Positions 35,230 to 46,599 of a stretch of DNA of 64,000 bases are shown here, one piece after another (position 1 is the first letter of the stretch; each line of letters starts with the position of its first letter). Below the pieces are notes generated by a model that had not been told where the DNA came from, ran no database searches, and worked only from the letters and a program-made list of their open reading frames with translations. The stretch comes from Balaenoptera acutorostrata (taxonomy: Eukaryota; Chordata; Mammalia; Artiodactyla; Balaenopteridae). Position numbers and translations under genes: made by a program. The stretch lies in assembly GCF_949987535.1 (NCBI RefSeq), contig NC_080082.1, positions 51,994,374 to 52,058,373 on the forward strand, written 5' to 3'.

Positions 35230-36825
35230 CACATTCATTATTAATCTTTTTTAATTTTGCATAATCTTATTTTTTAAAAGCAGTTTAAGTTTTAGAACAA
35301 ATTTGAGAGGGAGGTACAGAGATTTCCCATATAGTCACTGCACCCACACATGCATGGCTTCCCACATTATCAACATCATTCACCAGAGCGGTACATTTTT
35401 TACCAAGGGTGAACACATCATAATCACCTAAAGTTCATAGCTTATATTAGGGATCACTCTTGGTGTTGCACAGTCTATGGATTTGAATAAATGCATAACG
35501 ATATACATTATAATACCAAAGTTTAACGTGTGTGTGTGTGTGTACATACACACACAAATACAATATACAGAGGATAGTCACTGCCTTCTAAATCCTTTGT
35601 GATGGGACTTCCCTGGTGTTGCAGTGGTTAAGAATCCACCTGCCAATGCAGGGGACATGGGTTCAATCCCTGGTCCAGGAAGATCCCACATGCTGCGGAG
35701 CAACTAAGCCTGTGTGCCACAACTACTGAGCCTGCACTCTAGAGTCTGCGAGCTACAACTACTAAGCCCGTGAGCCACAACTACTGAAGCCCATATGCCT
35801 AGAGCCTGCGCACTGCAACAAGAGAAGCCACCACAATGAGAAGCTCGCGCACCACAACGAAGAGTAGCCCCTGCTCGCTGCAACTAGAGGAAGCCCGTGC
35901 ATAGCAACGAAGACCCAACGCAGCCAAAAATAAATAAATAAATAAATTTATTAAGAAACAAAATCCTTTGTGCTTTCCCTATTCATCTGTCTCCTCCTTT
36001 AGCAACCACTAATCTTTTTATTGTGCCCTTTTCCAGAATATCTCATAGTTGGAATCATAGCAGTATATGGCTTTTAAAACTTGGATTCTTTGACTTAGCA
36101 ATATGCCTTTAAGGTTCCTCCATGTCTTTTTATGGTGTGATAGATAATTTCTACTTAGTGCTGAATAATATTCCATTATCTGGATGTTTCACAATGTATT
36201 TATCCATTCACCTGCTGAAGGACATCTTGGTTTCTTCCAAGTTTGAGCAATTATAATTAAAGCTGGTATAATCATTCGTGTGCAGGTTTTTGTGTTGACA
36301 TAGTTTTCAGCTACTTTGGGTAAGTACCAAGGAGTGCAATTGCTGGACTGTGTGCAAAGAGTATGTTTAGTTTTGTAAGAAACTTCAAACTGTCTTCCAA
36401 AGTGGTTGCAGCATTTTCCATCCCCATTAGCAGTGGATGAGAGTTCCTGGTAATCCACCTCCTCACCAGTTTTTGGTGTTGTCAGTATTTTGGAATTTGA
36501 CCGTTCTAATAAGTATGTGGTGGTATTTCCATGTTTTAATTTGTAATTCCCTAATGACATATGATGGTGAATATCTTAACATATGCTTATTTGGCATCTG
36601 TATATCTTTGGTAAGTTTTCCAGGTGTTTTGCCCATTTTTAAATCCATTTGTTTTCTTTTTCTTTTTTTATAACTGAGATAGAATTAACATGTAACACTA
36701 CATTGGTTTCAAGTGTACAGCATAATGATTCTTGTATACATTGTGAAACAATCAACACCATAAGTCTAGTTAACGTGGGTCATCGTTCATAGTTACAATT
36801 TTTTTTTCTTGTGATGAGAACTTTT
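35230..36825 (-). mobile_element. L1 3' UTR region (antisense), split by a SINE
   Basis: 'aagttttagaacaaatttg', 'ccttttccagaatatctcat', 'ttccattatctgg' and 'gcaattataattaaagctg' in this order are the antisense of an old L1 3' region. A GT/AC microsatellite lies at 35,527-35,558. It continues on the far side of the ATP5MF insertion. Confidence 0.6.
35604..35960 (+). mobile_element. Long CHR-type SINE
   Basis: Sense copy with full head and body, flanked by 'aaatcctttgtg' on both sides (35,590-35,601; 35,961-35,972). Confidence 0.92.
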
Positions 36826-36839
36826 AAGATCTCTCCTAG

Positions 36840-38568
36840 GAGCAGACAGCCAGGACTCCAAGATGGCATCAGTTGTGCCACTGAAGAAGCTCCTGGATAT
36901 CAAATTAAGGGAGCTGCCAATCTGGATACTAATGCGGGATTTCACCCCTAAAGGCATTGCTGGAGCATTCAAAGAGGCCAGAGCCTTATGGGCATGTGTA
37001 AATAAAAGCAAATCTCTGGGTCTTTCATGTCTCTTTTTGCCCTGAATTAATTTGGCCAGTAAAGGCCTTCTCAGACCAGTAAGTTATGTAGAGAAGGACA
37101 GGGCGAGATTGTTAGCTCTTGAATTTCCATGTTTGATGGGTCCTATCAAAGGCTGGCTCTGAGGTATTTCAGACAAGGAAATGTTTTCTATTGCTTGGAA
37201 TCGGTACCACTGCCTCCGTCCATCTTAAAGAAATGTCATAAGACTTGAGGAAAATGAGTTTGAAACATAAGGGGACATCATTCTATCTCCCGGCCAGACA
37301 AAACTGAGACGAATATTTGAAATGGTCTATCCTTCAGCTCTGTGCATTTTAAAGTGCAAGACTAGTCAGATCAGTCCTGTGGAACCCATGTCATCATCTT
37401 TTAGGGGACTGCGTGATCGCCAGCCTCCTCAGGGGCCCCCCTCCTTCTGTGTTTTTCTTTATAATTTTGGTCACCCTGTGGCTCTCTTTTGCATACTGTT
37501 TCCTCCTTCCCTGAGGCCTTTCCTCAGCTTTGCCCTCTCATATTAGAATGCATAGAGCGTGCCCTCAGAGAAATGACTTCCTCTTCTGTTTGCAGGTTAT
37601 TACTGGTATTACAACAAGTATTTCAACATGAAGAAAGGGAGCGTTGCTGGGCTTTCTATGGTGCTGGCAGCTTATGTGCTTTTCAACTACTGCCGTTCTT
37701 ACAAGGAACTTAGTGAGTCTCTTGGGTTGCTTTGTCTTTGGTGGGGTTTCCCTTGACAAGGTGGTATTGGTTCCCTGTCAAATTTAGAAGTCCTTCATTC
37801 TACTGAAAACTGAAGAATTGGAAGGACTTATCAGAATACAGCATATTTTAAGTGAGAAAATTGTGGCAAAGACAAAGATAGGAAAAATAAGATGAAGCTG
37901 GGATAAAGGTAATACTTAGGAAGCATTCTATAAGATACTGTAGGCTCTGCCAAAGGTTGATGGAAAACTTGGCTTTATCTCCCTAGCAGCCAGTGTGAAG
38001 AGGGAAATAGTTGAGTGCTATAGTCCGGTGTCTGTGTAGTGCTCTGGAAAAGCGTGGCTATTCCTGATTCTGAGACCTGAGGGCAGTTTGTCCGGTGGGA
38101 GATGCTGGGAACAATTTCAGTGGTGGCCACTGGCTGGGGTTCATGGGCCCTTTCTGACAGCATTCAGCCCCTTGCTAGTCTGTCGCATCCAGAGCAATGA
38201 AAGATGGGCTCTTGGGTGCTGTTTTTCTGAGTTGGGTGTTCCTTCAGGGAAGGAAGAAGCTGGCCAGGTGGCAGATCAGCTCCTAATTCCTCAAGCGGGT
38301 TCTGGGTCATCTCCTGAATGGAATTCTCAGGATGGCTTCATGTGATCTTAGCCTGTTGCCCTCCCCGTCATCCGGTGCTTTCACCATACCTTTGAAGAAA
38401 CTTACTGTTTTGCCTTTCTAACTTCAGAACATGAGCAGCCAGGCGAGTACCACTGAAGAGGGTGCACTCTGCATTCCTGACCATGACCTTTGCCGGGCAC
38501 CCCTGAATCCTTTCATATCCTAATGGATAACTAACACTCAATAAAAGATGACTGGTGAAAAAAAAAAA
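36840..38568 (+). pseudogene. ATP5MF: ATP5MF retrocopy with two retained introns
   Basis: Copy of the small f subunit of mitochondrial ATP synthase. The start codon is at 36,863 (MASVV...KKLLDIKL...WILMRDFTPKGIAGAF), then non-coding sequence. A second exon, 37,596-37,712 (YYWYYNKYFNMKKG...YVLFNYC), has an intact 'ttgcag' acceptor and 'gtgagt' donor. The last exon starts at 38,428 after 'acttcag' and ends with the stop at 38,454. The 3' UTR has AATAAA (38,540) and a poly(A) run (38,558-38,568). A 14-bp duplication 'aagatctctcytag' flanks the whole (36,826-36,839; 38,567-38,580). The poly(A) and duplications show L1-mediated retroposition, yet two introns of about 620 and 715 bp remain, while the first coding junction is already spliced. 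The donor after the first segment reads 'gcc' instead of 'ggt'. Joined, the three exons would stay open for 86 codons, two fewer than the usual short isoform. Probably non-functional because the donor is lost. Confidence 0.88.
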
Positions 38569-38581
38569 GATCTCTCTTAGC

Positions 38582-39440
38582 AACTTACAAGTATGTAATA
38601 CAGTATTATTAACTATAATCACCATTCTGTATATTACATCCCCATGACTTATTTTATAATTGGAAGTCTGTAGCTTTCGACCACCTTCACCCATTTCCCC
38701 CCCTGCCTCTGGCAACCATCAATCTGTTCTCTGTATCTATAGCTTTGGTTTCATTTTTTTGTTTTTGATTTTTTTTTTTTTTTAGATTTCACATGTAAAT
38801 GAGGTCATACAGGATTGGTATTTGTCTTTGTCTGACTTCACTTAGTACAATGCCCTCAAGATCCATCCATGTTGTCACAAATTGCAGGATTTCCTTCTTT
38901 TTATGATTGAATAATACTCGATTGTATATATGCCACATTTTTAAAAAATCCATTCATCCCTTGATGAACTCTTGTTGTTTCCATGTCTTGGCTATTGTAA
39001 ATAATGCTGCATTGAACATTGGAGTGCAGATATATTTTCAAGATAGTGATTTTGTTTCCTTTGGTTAAATACCAAGAAGTGGAACTGCTGGGTTATATGG
39101 TAGTTCTAATTTTTTTGAGGAATCTCCATACTGTTTTCCATAGTAGCTGCACTAATTTACATTCCCTCCAGCAGTACATAAGGGTTCCCTTTTCTCCACA
39201 TTCTTGCCAACACTTATTTCTTGTCTTTTTGGTAATAGACATTCTTACAGGTGTGAGGTGATATTTTTATTGTAGTTTTGATTTGCATTTCCCTGATGAT
39301 TAGTGATGTTGAGCACCTTTTCCTGTACCTGTTGGCCATTTGTATGTCTTCTTTGGAAAAATGTCTATTCAGAGCCTCTCCCCATTTTTTAATTGGGTTG
39401 TTTGTTTGCCTTTCTATTAAGTTGTATAAGTTTTTAAAAA
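38582..39440 (-). mobile_element. L1 (antisense)
   Basis: 'tatgtaatacagtattatt', 'ccccatgacttattttata', 'ataatgctgcattgaacatt' and 'taccaagaagtggaactgc' are antisense L1 3' region. It continues the L1 interrupted at 36,826. Confidence 0.65.
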
Positions 39441-39499
39441 ATATATTGTGGATTGAAAATCAACTATACTCCAATATAAAATAAAAATTAAAAAATATA

Positions 39500-40990
39500 T
39501 TGTAGAAATTGTTTTATTATGATACTTAGCTCCAAAAGCAGGAGATATTATATACTAAGTAGCAGTGCATTAAAATGTACATCAAAAAAATCCTTGTAAC
39601 AAACATTTTGAAATGTTCACACTGGTTTTTATACAAGAATTGTATTATGCATGATTTGATTCTCCTTTATGTTTTTTTCCAAAATTTCTTAGATAATTTT
39701 ACTAATTTTTGTAATGAAATCACAGGAGAGCAAACATTCCACGTGCTTCCCTCCTTCTCTTGTATTGCAAAGCCTAAAATTTCATGTGCTGTCTTAATAT
39801 CTTTGAACCTCACAGGGCCCATAAGCCTAACCATGAGTTCCCCTCTTCTCGCCAGACATGCCCACCAAGCAGTGGGAAAAAAACTAACCATGCTGTTAGT
39901 TCCCGTATCAGCCAAACCATCTCCCTGTCAGCCACAAATTAATCAAAGAAGCCAATCACATCCTTCCACAGCAACCAGGGGGCACCTCATCCTCTTGTTA
40001 GTAGAAATCCTGCTCCCAAGTGACACCACCCTGTGACATGTTGTGTCCTTCTCCTGTAGGATTTGAGGATACTTGACTCAGACTGCTGTCAATCTCATCT
40101 GTCTAGTATCTAGGTGTGTGTTAGGATATCTTCAGAACCCTAGGGCAGGACTCTCTCCATCACCGCTAGCTGAAAAAAACACCTGCCTACTCATTTTTAC
40201 TGCTATTCCATGAGTTTTCAGTATCTACACTGAGAAAGATTTTTATAAAGCTCAATTAACCTTCAAATAGGAACGCTAGATCATGTTGTCAACCTGTATG
40301 TTTGTGATTCAAATTTTATTTTGCTGAGCCTACAAACTAATATTACACTTTTGCCCTATTTGTAAGACAGATAAGGCTAAAATTATAGGTATTATAGGTA
40401 AGGATCCCTCATTAAGCTTGGACTCAAATGGAAAAGGAGTCTTTTAGATTATTTCTTCAGGTTGGGTGGAAGTGGAGCTTTAGAATAAGAAGTGAGAGTT
40501 AAAGGGGGAGAGGGGGAAAAAAAGAACTGAGCGTTAAAATGGGAAAATGTTGGTAGCAGAAACAGATATTCTTACACTGCTGTGAATATGTAAAATGGTA
40601 TAATCACAGTGAGAAATTTGTCAGTATCACAAGTTAATGTGCAAAAAGCAAGACCACTTTCAAGAAGATAACTTACATATAAGCCTACATAGGTGCAAAC
40701 TGAAGTTTATGGAGGGATATTAATTGAGCATTGTTTGTGAGAAAAAAATAGGAAAATCCATAATATTTATTTGTAGAGTTTTGTTTCTTAGAGAAGGTTT
40801 CAGCTACACATACTGTGGCCTATTTTGCAGTTGTTGAAAATGATGACACTCCTTAAGTACTGATATGGAAATACGTTTGTGTGAAGAAAAAGAAATACAT
40901 ACTTTCATATGCATATAGCATACATAGTATTTGAAATTACATATACATTTTGTATTCATATGTATGTGTGTAACACTGTATATTTTATTT
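39500..40990. other. No gene recognised
   Basis: 39,436-39,490 is a short sense L1 tail ('caactatactccaatataa'). 39,830-40,130 has a C-rich plus strand and could be an LTR fragment, but I cannot place it. The remainder is AT-rich and unassigned. Confidence 0.3.
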
Positions 40991-41006
40991 TAAAATAACT
41001 TATCTG

Positions 41007-41297
41007 GGAGCTTCCCTGGTGGCGCAGTGGTTAAGAATCCGACTGCCAATGCAGGGGACACGGGTTCGAGCCCTAGTCTGGGAAGATCCCCCATGCTGGG
41101 GAGCAACTAAGCCTGTGAGCCACAACTACTGAGCCTGCGCTCTAGAGCCTATGCTCCGCAACAAGAGAAGCCCGCGCACTGCAACGAAGAGTAGCCCCCG
41201 ATCTCCGCAACTAGAGAAAGTCCGCCCACAGCAACGAAGACCCAATGCAGCCAAAAATAAATAAAGTAAATAAATAAATTTTTTAAAAAACTAAAAT
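41007..41297 (+). mobile_element. Long CHR-type SINE
   Basis: Sense copy flanked by 'aaaataacttatctg' on both sides (40,992-41,006; about 41,298-41,312), ending in (AAAT)n. Confidence 0.9.
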
Positions 41298-41312
41298 AAA
41301 ATAACTTATCTG

Positions 41313-41480
41313 AAACAACAAGGTCCTACTGTATAGCACAGGGAACTATATTCAATATCCTGTGATTAAACCATAACGGAAAATAATATGAAAAAGTATA
41401 TATATAACTGAGTCATTTTGCTGTACAGAAATTAACACAACATTGTAAATCAATTGTACTTCAATAATATTTTTTTAAAT
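41313..41480 (+). mobile_element. L1 3' end (sense)
   Basis: 'aggtcctactgtatagcaca', 'tattcaatatcctgtgatta' and 'ttgctgtacagaaa' with a terminal A/T-rich tail: the sense 3' end of the L1 family seen antisense at 21,540. Confidence 0.65.
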
Positions 41481-41489
41481 GTCAAATTA

Positions 41490-42400
41490 TTTTTATGAGA
41501 AAAAGTAAAATAACGTCTGGAAGGCTACATACACTAAAATCAAAATGCTGTGCATGCTAAGGTTAGCTACTGTATGCCTGAAATATATGGCAGAAGAGGT
41601 TGATCGCATTTTTAGTTAAACTTTATATCCTTTTGAAATGTTAATCTATGCATGGATTGCATATTTAAAATATGTTGTAATGCTGATAACTGAAATATGG
41701 GCATCCTTTGATGAGAACTTTACATTTCCCATTTGCTGAACTTACTCATGAATCTAAATATATATATGTGTAATGCAACCTTAATTCTTCTGATAGCCCA
41801 GAAGAATCTTCCTCCTTTCAGATTTTGAGCCTGATTTATCTTCACTGCCCAAACAACTGAGAAGCGAAGTATTTTTCAATGAGATGTCATGACCAGGCAT
41901 TACGAATTAAAAGATGTTCTCAACCTGTGGGCTTTTAAATGCAGTCAAGCTCGCCACTTCACAATAGAGCAGAGAGGGGTGAAAAGAATCGCTTAACAAC
42001 AGTCAATTTCTGGTGGACATAATATTGTAAAATGTAAATAAGGTATTGCTGTTTGTTCTAGTTTTCAGAGAACTGCAATCAGTATTCTTGAAAAAGGGAC
42101 CAAAACTCATTCTCCCTTTTTCTACAATGAGAATATACTATAAAGTCTCACTTTATCCAGGTTTTCTCACCTGGAAACACGTCTTTGCTAATCAACAGTA
42201 TAATGTTATACACCTTGTGTAAACTCAGAGGCTTCAGCTCTAAAACCGGAGTAGTCAGCACCTGTGGCATTGCGAGTGGAATGAGCGTTTCAGGGAAGGG
42301 ATACATTCACCTGCACACTCATAACACACGACACAAACACGCACAGAGTTTGGTTGGATCATGAACCCACCTCAAGAGCTCGCACTGGATGGCCCTCGGG
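41490..42400. other. No feature recognised
   Basis: AT-rich sequence leading to the CpG island. No repeat or open frame that I can name. Confidence 0.4.
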
Positions 42401-42439
42401 GTCATATTACTGATTCAACTGGGCAGACCCTTCACACGC

Positions 42440-42960
42440 AGGCCTGAAGCCTCGGAAAGGAAGAACTCCGCAGGCCCCTCCTCACAATTCTCTGGTCCGG
42501 CCCCACCCTCATTCGCCGCCTCCTGGCCCTGGGAACCACTGAACCCGCCTTCCGCCTCAGGTTGGGCCTCCGGGCGTTGGGCGACCAGCGCTGCGCAGGC
42601 GCAGTCTGGCGCTCACTCCCAGAAGTCTCCGGGCCCGGTCCGGCGGTTGCTTTGATTCAGGATTTTAACGACCTAGAATCTCACGTTCCACAGACGGCGA
42701 GGTGACTTTGAACTCCGGTTCTTTTTCCGTGTCCCGTGTTGCGAACTGCGCGTGAGTGGCACCCGTCCGAGGAAGAATCCGGCTTGGGTCGCCGCGAAGA
42801 CGACTGCGCAGACGTAGCTGGAGCCCACGAGGGACAGCCAGTGGCGGTGAGACTGGGATTGCGGGAGGCGCTCAAAGCGTGGACGGTCGGAGCGCAGCCA
42901 CGCGAGTCCGCCCGCCCCCTCGGGGCTGTGGGCGCTTGAGCAGCGGGGAGGGTAATTTTA
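42440..42960 (+). promoter_or_regulatory. CpG-rich promoter and first exon of the KRAB-ZNF gene
   Basis: This is the only CpG-rich stretch outside the macrosatellite. It carries an NRF1-type site TGCGCAGGCGCA at 42,592-42,603, a TATA-less context and a good splice donor 'gtggcg|gtgaga' at 42,846/42,847. The layout (short non-coding first exon in a CpG island, then a long intron before a start-codon exon) is typical of KRAB-ZNF genes. The transcription start is not visible; the first exon may begin near 42,620-42,750. The link to the exons at 50.8 kb and beyond is inferred from order and strand. Confidence 0.65.
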
Positions 42961-44285
42961 TCTCTTAGAGTGAGTGCGATTGTGAGACTGAGAGAGGTGT
43001 GTGTTCGTCCTTGTGTGACAGAGACAGAGGATGCATGTCCTTTTTGTGAATGTGGATTGCAGTGGCTCTGTGGTGTCATGTGACACATAGCTCTTTTTCC
43101 CCTTTGCTGCTTCTAGTCTTCTCTCAAACATGTACTTCTCCCAAAGAATGTGGGCGGAGTTGGGAAATCTGGTTTTGAGTCCTGCAGACACCTTCCAGCA
43201 AGAAAGTACATACCAGCTGCTGAGATCGGGATTTTAAATCAAGAATTGCCCCTGAGACAGGCTCCTAGGAACGTATGGATAAAAAGACTCCCAGGATTAG
43301 GATTCCTTCCTCGGATTACCCTCCCTGGCAGTTCTCTGGGGCTTATTTATGTATTTGAGTATGAAAGCATTTGAGTATGAAACTATGAGCTCTGACGGGA
43401 GAAACCTGTGAGCCCTGATACTACAGATCGCACAATCCTACTTAATTCTGGTTATAGGTATGAGGTTTAGTAGGTTTAGTAGTCTTGAAGGGTGGCACAC
43501 AATAAATGCTCAACATCGTCTTTATTCTGTGTCATTTACCCTTCAGATTCTATAAATCAGTGATGAAAATATGATGTTAATGTGTTGAGTGCTTGCATGT
43601 CAAAGGGCTACGTGGACGCTAGTTTTCCAGAACAAGTGTTCTGATCCAGGGGTCCTTTGTATTTTGGGGCCTACAGGGGACCACAAATGCCTTGTGCTTG
43701 TATAGAATTACTGCATATATTTGGAAAAATGCATTTTTCAAAGGTGTGATAACCCAAAAGATTAGACCTGGGTAATTGATATGCAATCAAGACCGTTATA
43801 CCTTGGGATGATTTTGCACAAAATTAATGATTATACTAATGGAATGGTTAAGAAAATCACACGATATCCATGAGATAGAATATTATGTAGATAATAAAAT
43901 TCCTATTTATAAGAGCCGTTACAAGAAAAAAATGGCTATGATCTAATGTTAAGCAATCTTAATATGTAGATAATAGTAGTCAAGAAAATTTGAAATTATA
44001 TATGCAGCTCATTTTAAAAAGAGAATTTTGTAAAAACTTTTGCAAGGATTATATCCAAAATGATAGTTTAATTGGTTTTTCAGAGAAGAATGAAAATGTT
44101 TAGCCACATTTATTGAGCATTTTCTGTGTACCCAGAACTTTTCTACCTATTTGGTACACATATTCACGTTAATTTGCAAAGGCAATTTCCTTTTCCATTG
44201 ATGTTAGAGTGTTTATAGGGAAATGTCTCTAATTATATCAGTGCAGTACAGCTAAAGGATATTCAAGAAGTGAATATACTTAAGT
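42961..44285. other. Intron 1, left part
   Basis: No exon is seen. A degenerate MIR-like stretch lies near 44,105-44,190 ('tttattgagcattttctgtg'). Confidence 0.4.
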
Positions 44286-44954
44286 GGTATTTATTTTATT
44301 TATTTATTTTTATTGGCATATAGTTGCTTTACACTGCTGTGTCAGTTTCCGCTGTACAGCAAAGTGAATCAGCCATACGTATACATACATCCCCTCTTTT
44401 TTGGATTTCCTTCCCATTTAGGTCACCACAGAGCACGGAGTAGAGTTCCCTGTGCTATGCAGTTGGTTCTCATTAGTTATCTATTTTATACATAGTAGTG
44501 TATATATGTCAATTCCAATCTCCCAATTCATCTCACTCTCCCTCCCCCTTGGTATCCATACGTTTGTTCTCTATGTCTGAGCCTCTATTTCTGCTTTGCA
44601 AATAAGATCCTCTTTACCATTTTTCTAGATTCCACATATATGTGTTAATATACGATATTTGTTTTTCTGACCTACTTCACTCTGTATGACAGTCTCTAGG
44701 TCCATCCATGTCTCTGCAAATGACACAATTTCATCCCTTTTTATGGCTGATTAATATTCCATTGTATATGTACCACATCTTCTTTGTCCATTCCTCTGTT
44801 GATGGACATTTAGGTTGCTTCCATGTCCTGGCTTTTGTAAATAGTGCTGCAATGAACATTGGAGTGCATGTATCTTTTTGATTATGGTTTTCTCCTGGTA
44901 TATGCCCAGTAGTGGGATTGCTGGGCCATATGGTAGTTCTGTTTTTAGTTTTTT

Positions 44955-45316
44955 TTAAATAAACTTTATTTATTTATTTATTTATTTATTTTGGGCTGTG
45001 TTGGGTCTTTGTTGCTGTGCGTGGGCTTTCTCTAGTTGCGGCGAGAGGGGGCTACTCTTCTTTGTGGTGCATGGGCTTCTCATCGCGGTGGCTTCTCTTG
45101 TTGCGGAGCACGGGCTGTAGGCACGTGGGCTTCAGTAGTTGTGGCACGCAGGCTCAGTAGTTGTGGCTCATGGGCTCTAGAGCACAGGCTAAGTAGTTGT
45201 GTTGCACGGGCTTAGTTGCTCCGCGGCAGGTGGGATCTTCCTGGACCAGGGATTGAACCCGTGTCCCCTGCATTGGCCAGCGGATTCTTAACCACTGCAC
45301 CACTAGGGAAGTCCCC
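44955..45316 (-). mobile_element. Long CHR-type SINE nested in L1
   Basis: Antisense copy. The L1 phrase 'tttttagtttttt' is present on both sides of it (about 44,942-44,954; 45,318-45,331). Confidence 0.88.
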
Positions 45317-45628
45317 TATTTTTAGTTTTTTAAGGAACCTCCATACTGTTCTCCATAGTGGCTGTATCAATTTACATTCCCACCAACAGTGTAAGAAGGT
45401 TCCCTTTTCTCCACACCCTCTCCGGCATTTATTGTTTGTAGATTTTTTGATGATGGCCATTCTGACCAGTGTGAGGTGATACCTCACTGTAGTTTTGATT
45501 TACATTTCTCTAATAATTAGTGATGTTAAGCATCTTTTCCTGTGTCTGTTGGCCATCTGTATGTCTTCTTTGGAGAAATGTCTATTTAGGTCTTCCGCCC
45601 ACTTTTTGATTGGGTTGTTTGTTTTTTT

Positions 45629-45929
45629 TGTTTTTTTTTTAAACTTTGGGTTTATTTATTTATTTATGGCTGTGTTGGGTCTTCATTTCTGCGTGAGGGC
45701 TTTCTCCAGTTGCGGCAAGTGGGGGCCACTCCTCATTGCTGTGCGCCGGCCTCTCACTATTGCGGCCTCTCTTGTTGCGGAGCACAGGCTCCAGACACGC
45801 AGGCTCAGTAGTTGTGGCTCACGGGCCTAGTTCCTCCGCGGCATGTGGGATCTTCCCAGACCAGGGCTCGAACCCGTGTCCCCTGCATTGGCAGGTGGAC
45901 TCTCAACCACTGCACCACCAGGGAAGCCC
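45629..45929 (-). mobile_element. Long CHR-type SINE nested in L1
   Basis: Antisense copy flanked by 'gggttgtttgttttttt' (45,612-45,628; 45,930-45,946). Confidence 0.9.
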
Positions 45930-46229
45930 GGGTTGTTTGTTTTTTTGATATTGAGCTGCATGAGCTGTTTGTATATTTTGGAGATTAATCCTTTGTCAGT
46001 TGCTTCACTTGCAAATATTTTCTCCCATTGTCTTTTCGTCTTGTTTATGGTTTGCTGTGCAAAAGCTTTTAAGTTTAATTCGGTCCCATTTGTTTATTTT
46101 TGTTTTTATTTTCATTACTCTAGGAGGTGGGTCAAAAAAGATCTTTCTGCAATTTATGTAAAAGAGTGTTCTGCCTATGTTTTCCTCTAAGAGTTTTGTA
46201 GTGTCTGGCCTTACATTTAGGTCTTTAAT

Positions 46230-46264
<35 letters not shown>

Positions 46265-46494
46265 CCATTTTGAGTTTATTTTTGTGTATGGTGTTAGGGA
46301 CTGTTCTAATTTCATTCTTTTACATGTAGCTGTCCAGTTTTCCCAGCACCACTTATTGAAGAGGCTGTCTTTTCTCCATTGTGTAGTCTTGTCTCCTTTG
46401 TCATAGATTAGGTGACCATAGGTGCATGGGTTTATCTCTGGGCTTTCCATCGTGTTCCATTGATCTATATTTCTGTTTTTGTGCTAGTACACTA

Positions 46495-46589
46495 CTATGC
46501 GGGATTTTAGTTCCCTGACTAGGGATCAAACCTGGGCCCTCTGCAGTGGAAGCATGGGGTCCTAACCACTGGACCACCAGGGAATTCCC
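46495..46589 (-). mobile_element. CHR-type SINE remnant
   Basis: Antisense head only: 'gattttagttccctgacta' to 'ggaccaccagggaattcc'. The phrase 'ttaagtggtatttatttta' found at 44,279 recurs directly after it at 46,589, so the L1 plus SINE block 44,290-46,589 is bracketed by a duplicated host sequence. Confidence 0.75.
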
Positions 46590-46599
46590 TTAAGTGGTA

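Larger units (their letters stand above)
44290..46470 (-). mobile_element. L1 3' region (antisense) with SINE insertions
   Basis: Antisense L1 running from the 3' end ('tattggcatatagttgcttt') through 'gaacattggagtgcatg' and 'catttctctaataattagtg' to 'ttcccagcaccacttattga'. Two SINEs have inserted (44,955-45,316 and 45,629-45,929) and a poly(T) run sits at 46,228-46,260, where a short segment ('ttaatccattttt') is repeated on both sides. Confidence 0.75.

Noticed and set aside
36840..38568. Functional duplicated ATP5MF gene with introns
   Set aside because: Poly(A), target-site duplication and insertion into an L1 indicate a retrocopy. The first retained donor is lost and no promoter is seen upstream.
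44313..44495. Small open frames in L1 and SINE sequence, for example 44,313-44,495, 45,216-45,479 and 49,117-49,341
   Set aside because: They fall entirely in repeat sequence, with no start context or conservation to support translation.
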